Position numbers and translations under genes: made by a program
Source of the DNA: Candidatus Omnitrophota bacterium
Lineage (GTDB): Bacteria > Omnitrophota > Gorgyraeia > Gygaellales > Profunditerraquicolaceae
Direction: 5' to 3'
Length of the DNA: 13,059 nucleotides
Assembly (NCBI GenBank): GCA_028719265.1
Contig: JAQUKF010000024.1
Coordinates: forward strand, 1 to 13,059
In this document: positions 6,945 to 11,558 of the stretch, one piece after another
Layout: the number at the start of each line of letters is the position of its first letter
Numbering within the stretch: the first letter of the stretch is position 1
Notes under the pieces: generated by a model
Seen by the model: the letters and a program-made list of their open reading frames with translations, nothing else
What the model was told of the DNA's origin: nothing
Databases searched by the model: none

Positions 6945-8159
6945 ATGCGTATTCTTAATTCTTGCTACGGCATTGAAGCGAAAAGCATAATGCATGATAT
7001 AGGGGTGGATCCTTACGGTATCGATATCATGCTGCCGAAGACATCCTCTTATTTGATCCGGACAGGGAAATTACCCAATGCCGCCGCGAATATCCTGAAA
7101 CAAGAAATGCTTTCCCTCGGAGGGGATGCGGCTGTTTCCCGGGGTTCGCTTACGGGAAGGGCGAAAAAAAGCTCCTGTTTGATTATCGGCCGGGAAAACC
7201 AGCTTGATTCACTTATCCGTAAATTAAGAAGCCAGCCGTTCGGTTTAAGCAGATTCGCGGATGAATTGCAGGATAATCTCGCCAATTACAAAAAAAGGGA
7301 TTTTACTGTCTCCTTAGGGAAGAAAACCCTGGATTTCAAGAACAAGGTTTATGTGATGGGGGTTATCAATTTGACTCCCGATTCATTCAGCGGAGACGGT
7401 TTATCCGCTATCAAAACCGGTGACTGCACCGGCCTTGCCCTTAAAAGAGCAAAGCAGATGATAAAGGACGGAGCGGATATTATCGACTTGGGGGGAGAAT
7501 CCAGCAGGCCGGGAACAAAAGGAATAAGCGTCAAAGAAGAGCTCCGGCGCCTCTTACCCGTTGTCAGGAAGATGGCAAAAAATATATCAACTCCCATATC
7601 CGTCGATACGGTCAATACGGAGGTAGCCAAAGCTTGCCTTGATTGCGGAGCCCGGATGATCAACGATATCTCGGGACTAAGGGACAGACGGATGGCAAAA
7701 ACAGCCGCCAGGCATAAGGCCGCGGTAGTGATTATGCATATGCGGGGAAACCCCTTGAACATGCAGAAAAAAACAGCTTACAGGTCCTTGATCGAGGATA
7801 TCAGCCTCTGGTTGAAAAACGCCGTTGCCTGCGCCGAAGACCTGGGAGTATCTCCCGATAAAATAATCGTGGATCCGGGCATAGGATTTGGCAAGACCGT
7901 AGAACAGAACCTCGAAATCATTAAAAGGATCTCTGATTTCAGGATACTGGGTAAACCTATACTGGTCGGCCCTTCCAGGAAATCTTTTATCGGCAAGGTC
8001 CTGAATGCCGGTCCGAAAGAAAGAATTACAGGTACATTGACGTCATGCGTAATGGCAGCCGAGCGCGGGGCAAACGTAGTACGCGTGCATGATGTCAAGG
8101 AGGTTTCGGAAGCTTTAAAGATGTCCGCCGCAATAATAAGGGGCGACGCCAATGCATAA
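6945..8159 (+). CDS. folP: Dihydropteroate synthase with N-terminal extension
   Basis: 404 residues, about 120-130 longer than the E. coli enzyme. The C-terminal part (about 130-398) is the complete pterin-binding barrel that joins p-aminobenzoate to hydroxymethyl-dihydropterin diphosphate in folate synthesis. Visible motifs: GVINLTPDSFSGDG (139-152), DLGGESSRPG (181-190), SVDT (219-222), MINDISG (238-244), MHMRG (264-268), DPGIGFGK (310-317), GPSRKSFIG (342-350) and RVHDV (380-384). The N-terminal domain (1 to about 125) contains IMLPK, AANILKQEMLSLGGDAAVSR and QPFGL. It matches an extension I know from DHPS of several anaerobic and thermophilic bacteria; its role is unknown to me. Folate made here would feed the H4folate used by AcsE. 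The stop overlaps the cdaA start by 8 nt. Confidence 0.95.
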   Translation: MRILNSCYGIEAKSIMHDIGVDPYGIDIMLPKTSSYLIRTGKLPNAAANILKQEMLSLGGDAAVSRGSLTGRAKKSSCLIIGRENQLDSLIRKLRSQPFGLSRFADELQDNLANYKKRDFTVSLGKKTLDFKNKVYVMGVINLTPDSFSGDGLSAIKTGDCTGLALKRAKQMIKDGADIIDLGGESSRPGTKGISVKEELRRLLPVVRKMAKNISTPISVDTVNTEVAKACLDCGARMINDISGLRDRRMAKTAARHKAAVVIMHMRGNPLNMQKKTAYRSLIEDISLWLKNAVACAEDLGVSPDKIIVDPGIGFGKTVEQNLEIIKRISDFRILGKPILVGPSRKSFIGKVLNAGPKERITGTLTSCVMAAERGANVVRVHDVKEVSEALKMSAAIIRGDANA

Positions 8160-8913
8160 CCTGGCCTTATACTGGAAACCTGTTACCGAAGTATTGATCC
8201 TATGGTTTTTTATCTACCATATAATGCTGTTTTTCGAAGGCACCAGGAGCTTCCAGGTCTTGCGGGGGATCATCATGCTTCTTTTGGTTTTCTTTATTTC
8301 CCAGAAGTTCAATTTTATCGTCCTGGACTGGCTGCTCAAAAAACTTTTCGGGATATCGGTCATAGCAATACTGATCATTTTCCACCCGGAGATCAGACAG
8401 GGATTAGCCCAGCTGGGAAAACGCAACATATTCCGAGGTCTTCTCCGCGAAGAGGACCCTCACCTGTACGTAAAACAGATCGTGGATGGCTGCGAAAAGC
8501 TGGCGGTAAACAGGCTTGGCGGCCTGATCGCTATTGAAAAGAATGATTCCCTGGCGGCATATATTCAAAGCGGGGAGACCATCGACTCCCGTATTTCGGC
8601 AGACCTGATACAGGCGATCTTTACGCCCAACAATCCCCTTCACGACGGAGGATTGATCATCCAGCATGGTAAAATCGCTTCCGCCGGCTGCATATTTCCG
8701 CTTACCATAAACCAGGAGCTGAACCGTGTTTTCGGCACCCGTCATCGGGCAGCCTTGAGTTTAAGCGAAGAAACAGACGCCATATTGATCGTTATTTCCG
8801 AAGAAAGACACGATGTCTCTATCGTTTACCGGAGAAAATTTTACAGGGATTTAGGACCGGGAGAACTGGAAACAAAAATCAAAGAATTGATAAAATCTAA
8901 AAAAGATGAGTAA
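8152..8913 (+). CDS. cdaA: Membrane diadenylate cyclase CdaA
   Basis: 253 residues. CdaA makes the second messenger c-di-AMP from two ATP and controls potassium, osmolyte and cell-wall balance. Three N-terminal membrane segments lie at about 11-29, 38-57 and 64-77. A conserved linker follows (FHPEIRQGLAQLGK, 77-90) and then the DisA_N catalytic domain (about 100-245). The RHR motif is at 197-199 in GTRHRAAL, with SEET at 205-208. The metal-binding motif reads LHDGG (163-167) where most members have DGA. Asp165 is kept, so activity is still expected. A Shine-Dalgarno-like AAGGGG lies in the end of folP. The gene overlaps folP (8 nt) and the next small gene (8 nt). Usual partners are cdaR and glmM; here the first is only a short stub and the second is absent. 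Confidence 0.94.
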   Translation: MHNLALYWKPVTEVLILWFFIYHIMLFFEGTRSFQVLRGIIMLLLVFFISQKFNFIVLDWLLKKLFGISVIAILIIFHPEIRQGLAQLGKRNIFRGLLREEDPHLYVKQIVDGCEKLAVNRLGGLIAIEKNDSLAAYIQSGETIDSRISADLIQAIFTPNNPLHDGGLIIQHGKIASAGCIFPLTINQELNRVFGTRHRAALSLSEETDAILIVISEERHDVSIVYRRKFYRDLGPGELETKIKELIKSKKDE

Positions 8914-9034
8914 GAGCAAAATCGGCATTATACCGCGCCTGATGCGCGTAGTTACCGTACATCCGTGGTTGAAACTTATAGCCTTGGCCTTGGCGGTCAT
9001 ACTCTGGTTCTACGTAAAAGGCGAAAAGGTTTAA
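8906..9034 (+). CDS. 42-residue CdaR-like membrane-anchor microprotein
   Basis: ATG at 8906 overlaps the end of cdaA by 8 nt and gives a 42-residue protein with one clear membrane helix, WLKLIALALAVILWFYVK (residues 21-38), after a basic N-terminus (MSKSKIGIIPRLMR). The pattern HPWLKL...A..LWFYV is what normally opens CdaR/YbbR proteins, the membrane regulators encoded right after cdaA, which then continue for several hundred residues of YbbR domains outside the membrane. Here a stop codon follows at 9032-9034 and pdxJ begins 3 nt later, so there is no room for a decayed remainder. I infer a minimal CdaR-derived subunit that may bind the CdaA membrane domain. Overlap, frame and position support a real gene; expression is unproven. 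Confidence 0.75.
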   Translation: MSKSKIGIIPRLMRVVTVHPWLKLIALALAVILWFYVKGEKV

Positions 9035-9037
9035 GAG

Positions 9038-9754
9038 ATGCCCGAACTAGGCGTAAATATCGATCACGTAGCTACCCTGCGTCAGGCACGTATGGGAAAT
9101 TTCCCTGATCCGGTCTCCGCGGCCCTTTTATGCGAAAAGGCGGGGGCGGATAGTATAGTTGCGCACCTGCGGGAGGACCGCCGTCATATCCAGGATGCCG
9201 ATATCCGTCTCTTGCGCAAACACGTAAAAACCCGCCTCAATCTTGAAATGTCGATATCCCCTGAAATCGTAAATTTCGCTTGTAAGGTTAAACCTGACCA
9301 ATCAACCCTGGTACCTGAACGCAGGATGGAGTTGACTACCGAAGGAGGATTGGACGTAGCGAAGGGCCTGAAGCGGGTTTCCAAAAGCATACTTAAATTG
9401 AGGAAGGCCGGCATCCCTTCAAGCCTCTTTATCGATCCTGACAGGAGGCAAATCGATGCGTCGATCAAGGCCGGAGCAGAAATAATCGAATTGCATACCG
9501 GACGTTACGCGGATGCCAAAGGGACTATTCGAAAAGAAAGGGCATTTAAAGAAATACTCCTGGCTGCCAATTACGCGAGGCAAAAAGGCCTGATAGTCAA
9601 TGCCGGCCACGGGCTTGATTATGACAATGCAGATAAAATTGCGAAAATAGAAGGAGTAAATGAGTTGAATATCGGCTATGCCATTATTTGCAAGGCGCTT
9701 TATGCCGGTTTATATAAGGCGGTAAAAGAGATGGTCCGATTGGTCAAACGATGA
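9038..9754 (+). CDS. pdxJ: Pyridoxine 5'-phosphate synthase
   Basis: 238 residues, the standard length. PdxJ condenses 1-deoxyxylulose 5-phosphate with 3-amino-1-hydroxyacetone phosphate to form pyridoxine 5'-phosphate (DXP-dependent vitamin B6 route). Signature parts are LGVNIDHVATLRQAR (4-18), HLREDRRHIQD (43-53) with His43, Arg45 and His50, LNLEM with Glu70, LVPERR..LTTEGGLDV (91-107), SLFIDPD (129-135), ELHTGRYA (151-158) and VNAGHGLDY (187-195) with the catalytic-type His191. The late motif reads ELNIGYAI (209-216), whereas the family usually has NIGH; Tyr214 is the odd residue. The gene begins 3 nt after the microprotein stop, with AAAGG a few bases before, and its stop overlaps the acpS start (ATGA). 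Confidence 0.96.
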   Translation: MPELGVNIDHVATLRQARMGNFPDPVSAALLCEKAGADSIVAHLREDRRHIQDADIRLLRKHVKTRLNLEMSISPEIVNFACKVKPDQSTLVPERRMELTTEGGLDVAKGLKRVSKSILKLRKAGIPSSLFIDPDRRQIDASIKAGAEIIELHTGRYADAKGTIRKERAFKEILLAANYARQKGLIVNAGHGLDYDNADKIAKIEGVNELNIGYAIICKALYAGLYKAVKEMVRLVKR

Positions 9755-10107
9755 TCATAGGCACAGGAGTAGACATAACCGAAGTGCGGCGTATCCGCGC
9801 AGCAGCGGAAAAATGGGGAGAAGATTTCCTTAGGCGCGTTTTTACCCGTAAGGAGATCGAACAGGCCAAGAATAAGAGTTCCTTTTATCAGCATCTAGCC
9901 GGAAGATTCGCGGCAAAGGAAGCTATTTTCAAGGCCGCCGGAGACAACTCCCTCTCTTGGCAGGATATCCAGGTGAGCAATGACGAAACAGGCAAGCCGG
10001 TCTGCAGGTTTTTAAACGGCAAGGGCAAGAATATTAACGTATGTATCTCGATTTCGCATGTTAAGACTTATGCGGTTGCCAGCGCGGTTGTTACAGAGAA
10101 AAGTTGA
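9751..10107 (+). CDS. acpS: Holo-[acyl-carrier-protein] synthase
   Basis: 118 residues, typical of the trimeric AcpS group. It transfers the 4'-phosphopantetheine arm from CoA to acyl carrier protein, turning on fatty-acid synthesis. The first motif IGTGVDI (3-9) carries the metal-binding Asp8, and the second, GRFAAKEAIFKA (51-62), carries Glu57 and the following Lys. The C-terminal ISISH motif is near 98-102. The start overlaps the pdxJ stop by 4 nt, and the pdxJ-acpS pair is common in many bacteria. The downstream nnrD probably starts inside the end of acpS. Confidence 0.95.
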   Translation: MIIGTGVDITEVRRIRAAAEKWGEDFLRRVFTRKEIEQAKNKSSFYQHLAGRFAAKEAIFKAAGDNSLSWQDIQVSNDETGKPVCRFLNGKGKNINVCISISHVKTYAVASAVVTEKS

Positions 10108-10924
10108 TTCCCATAAAGGGGATTACGGCCACATACTTATATTGGCTGGCTCAAACAGGTATTCCGGAGCCGCCCTGCTCTGCGCGAAAGCAGCTTTTCG
10201 TTCCGGCGCGGGATTAGTGACCCTGGGGATACCTAAAAGCATAAATACGGCACTGATCAGGCGTAAGCCGGAAGAGATAATCACTCTCCCTCTGCCGGAA
10301 ACAAAAGAAGGGACCTTAAGCTTAAGCGCTTTTCCCAAAATAACCGCTTTTCTTGAGAATTCAGATGTCTTAATTATCGGCCCGGGGCTTGGCAGAAACA
10401 GCTCAACCGCTGCCCTGACAAGAAGGATCATAAGCGGGACAAAAGTGCCGGCAGTTATAGACGCCGACGCGCTTAATGCCCTGGGAAATTACCGCAGCCT
10501 GTTTGGATTACGCGGCGGTCCAACGGTGTTAACTCCTCATCAAAAGGAGATGTCCCGGCTCTTTGACATAAAAATGAGTGTTGTAAAGAATAACAGGAAA
10601 TTGGTTGCGAAAAAGTGCGCCAGAGATTATAATAATATAATTGTGCTCAAGGGGCACAATACCCTGGTGACCGACGGTTTAAAAAATTTCTATATAAACC
10701 GTTCGGGTAATCCCGGGATGGCAACCGCCGGCAGCGGTGACGTGCTTTGCGGGATCGTGGGGGCATTTCTTAGCCAGGGTCTGGAAGCTTTTGAAGCCGC
10801 TAAATATGCCGTATATGTTCATGGCCTAGCCGGAGATCTGGCGGCAAGGGATAAGACTCAAATAGGCATGATTGCCTCCGATATAATAGAACGTATCCCG
10901 GAAGCGCTAAAAAAATGCAGTTGA
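10058..10924 (+). CDS. nnrD: ADP-dependent (S)-NAD(P)H-hydrate dehydratase
   Basis: 288 residues from the ATG at 10058. The enzyme repairs hydrated NAD(P)H (NADHX/NADPHX), using ADP in bacteria. It has the ribokinase-like carbohydrate-kinase fold with motifs KGDYG (20-24), GPGLG (108-112), DADALN (135-140), TPHQKE (159-164), LKGHNTLV (197-204) and the catalytic loop GNPGMATAGSGDVL (217-230) with Asp228. The N-terminal epimerase domain found in E. coli NnrD is absent, so an epimerase, if present, must be encoded elsewhere. The start is uncertain: ATG 10058 overlaps acpS by 50 nt, ATG 10070 by 38 nt, and a TTG within the acpS end is possible. The stop codon ends at 10924, one base before tRNA-Thr, so message and tRNA almost certainly share a transcript. 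Confidence 0.93.
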   Translation: MLRLMRLPARLLQRKVDSHKGDYGHILILAGSNRYSGAALLCAKAAFRSGAGLVTLGIPKSINTALIRRKPEEIITLPLPETKEGTLSLSAFPKITAFLENSDVLIIGPGLGRNSSTAALTRRIISGTKVPAVIDADALNALGNYRSLFGLRGGPTVLTPHQKEMSRLFDIKMSVVKNNRKLVAKKCARDYNNIIVLKGHNTLVTDGLKNFYINRSGNPGMATAGSGDVLCGIVGAFLSQGLEAFEAAKYAVYVHGLAGDLAARDKTQIGMIASDIIERIPEALKKCS

Positions 10925-10925
10925 T

Positions 10926-10998
10926 GCCGGCGTAGCTCAGTTGGTAGAGCAATTGTTTTGTAAACAATGGGTCGGGGGTTCGATTCCCTTCGCCGGCT
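10926..10998 (+). tRNA. tRNA-Thr (TGT), no encoded CCA
   Basis: Acceptor GCCGGCG/CGCCGGC, D stem GCTC/GAGC, anticodon stem ATTGT/ACAAT with loop TTTGTAA (TGT at 10959-10961), T stem GGGGG/CCCTT with two G-T wobbles, and discriminator T at 10998. The next bases are TAA, so CCA must be added by an enzyme. It starts one base after the nnrD stop. Confidence 0.96.
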
Positions 10999-11144
10999 TA
11001 AATATACCAAGTACCCGACCCCAAAGGGTGCGGGGAAAACTTCCCCGCGCTTTAGGGGTAACAGCGATCCGCCGTAAAGGCGGAGAGCGCCATAGGGGCG
11101 TTAGCCCCTTGGGGAGCGAGCGGTTAAAATACAAGGCGAGCGAC
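10999..11144 (+). repeat. Hairpin-rich spacer element after tRNA-Thr
   Basis: No protein gene here. The stretch is GC-rich and forms three clear hairpins: GCGGGGAA/TTCCCCGC (11030-11037 with 11041-11048), CCGCC/GGCGG (11069-11073 with 11079-11083) and AGGGGC/GCCCCT (11094-11099 with 11104-11109). It shares blocks, in the same order, with the spacer after tRNA-Tyr, including an 11-nt block (11089-11099 = 11343-11353), a 9-nt block (11101-11109 = 11356-11364) and GGGGAG. It is bounded by tRNA-Thr and by a second copy of that tRNA's 3' part. Confidence 0.75.
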
Positions 11145-11168
11145 GGGTCGGGGGTTCGATTCCCTTCG
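11145..11168 (+). repeat. Second copy of the tRNA-Thr T-arm region
   Basis: These 24 nt are identical to 10969-10992 of tRNA-Thr: variable loop, full T arm and the first two bases of the acceptor 3' strand. No acceptor 5' strand, D arm or anticodon arm stands before the copy, so it is a fragment and not a second tRNA. After it the sequence is GGGGAAAACTTTT, which resembles the start of the first hairpin of the spacer element. Confidence 0.9.
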
Positions 11169-11190
11169 GGGGAAAACTTTTATCTTTATC

Positions 11191-11273
11191 GGGCAGGTAC
11201 CCAAGTGGCCAAAGGGGGCAGACTGTAAATCTGCTGCACCTGTGCTTCAGAGGTTCGAATCCTCTCCTGCCCA
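11191..11273 (+). tRNA. tRNA-Tyr (GTA), no encoded CCA
   Basis: Class II tRNA with a long variable arm. Acceptor GGGCAGG/CCTGCCC, D stem CCC/GGG, anticodon stem GCAGA/TCTGC with loop CTGTAAA (GTA at 11225-11227), T stem AGAGG/CCTCT, loop TTCGAAT, and discriminator A at 11273. TTTT follows, so the CCA end is not encoded. Confidence 0.96.
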
Positions 11274-11394
11274 TTTTAGAACCTAAGGGGGTACGGGGGA
11301 ACTTTCCCCCGTGCATTCGGGGTGACAGGGAGCAAGGCGACCGCCATAGGGGCTTTTAGCCCCTAAGGGGAGTCCGAGCGAAAGTGAGGACGAC
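11274..11394 (+). repeat. Hairpin-rich spacer element after tRNA-Tyr
   Basis: A noncoding stretch related to the spacer after tRNA-Thr. Hairpins: ACGGGGGA/TCCCCCGT (11293-11300 with 11305-11312), AGGGGC/GCCCCT (11348-11353 with 11359-11364) and GTCC...GGAC (11372-11391) closing a GCGAAAGT core. That core is part of AGCGAAAGT (11377-11385), also found in both copies of the repeat after tRNA-Met. A fragment of tRNA-Tyr follows directly. Confidence 0.75.
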
Positions 11395-11420
11395 AGGTTC
11401 GAATCTTCTCCTGCCCACCA
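11395..11420 (+). repeat. Second copy of the tRNA-Tyr 3' end, with CCA
   Basis: 11395-11417 matches 11251-11273 of tRNA-Tyr with one C-to-T change, covering most of the T arm, the acceptor 3' strand and the discriminator A. Unlike the intact gene, this copy is followed at once by CCA (11418-11420). There is no 5' half, so it cannot fold as a tRNA by itself. Confidence 0.9.
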
Positions 11421-11441
11421 TTCAACAAAAGCTATGACGGT

Positions 11442-11474
11442 AAGCTATGTCGCGGGGTACTCCCGCGAAAATAT
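11442..11474 (+). repeat. Leader of tRNA-Gly with sequence echoing its 3' half and an anti-acceptor segment
   Basis: AAGCTAT (11442-11448) equals the tRNA-Gly anticodon-arm segment at 11510-11516, and CTCCCGC (11460-11466) equals its acceptor 3' strand at 11538-11544. TACTCCCGC (11458-11466) is the exact reverse complement of tRNA-Gly bases 1-9 (11475-11483). A competing hairpin CGCGGG/CCCGCG (11451-11456 with 11462-11467) is also possible. It may be a decayed tRNA-Gly 3' half; the middle part does not match. Confidence 0.45.
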
Positions 11475-11545
11475 GCGGGAGTAGTTCAGTGGTAGAACAA
11501 TAGCCTTCCAAGCTATATATGGGGGTTCGATTCCCCTCTCCCGCT
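11475..11545 (+). tRNA. tRNA-Gly (TCC), no encoded CCA
   Basis: Acceptor GCGGGAG/CTCCCGC, D stem GTTC/GAAC, anticodon stem ATAGC/GCTAT with loop CTTCCAA (TCC at 11507-11509), T stem GGGGG/CCCCT, loop TTCGATT, and discriminator T at 11545. TAATC follows with no CCA. The kinase ATG is 13 nt downstream. Confidence 0.96.
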
Positions 11546-11558
11546 TAATCTTTATTTT

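Noticed and set aside
8906..9034. Frameshifted or broken full-length cdaR
   Set aside because: pdxJ starts 3 nt after the stop, so no further YbbR sequence exists in any frame; a broken gene would leave a remainder.
10937..11316. Reading frames on both strands across tRNA-Thr and tRNA-Tyr (for example RRGFEPLKHRCS on the minus strand)
   Set aside because: They are translations of T arms and hairpin spacers, not genes; the frames run through complete tRNAs.
10999..11420. CRISPR array
   Set aside because: There are repeats, but they are tRNA tails of different sequence at irregular distances; there are no uniform repeats, spacers or cas genes.
10926..11420. Remnant of a classical integrative element or prophage with att sites in tRNA genes
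   Set aside because: The tail duplications look like att sites, but the enclosed DNA is only about 120-150 bp, holds no integrase or cargo, and occurs in repeated related form. A small-repeat origin fits better.
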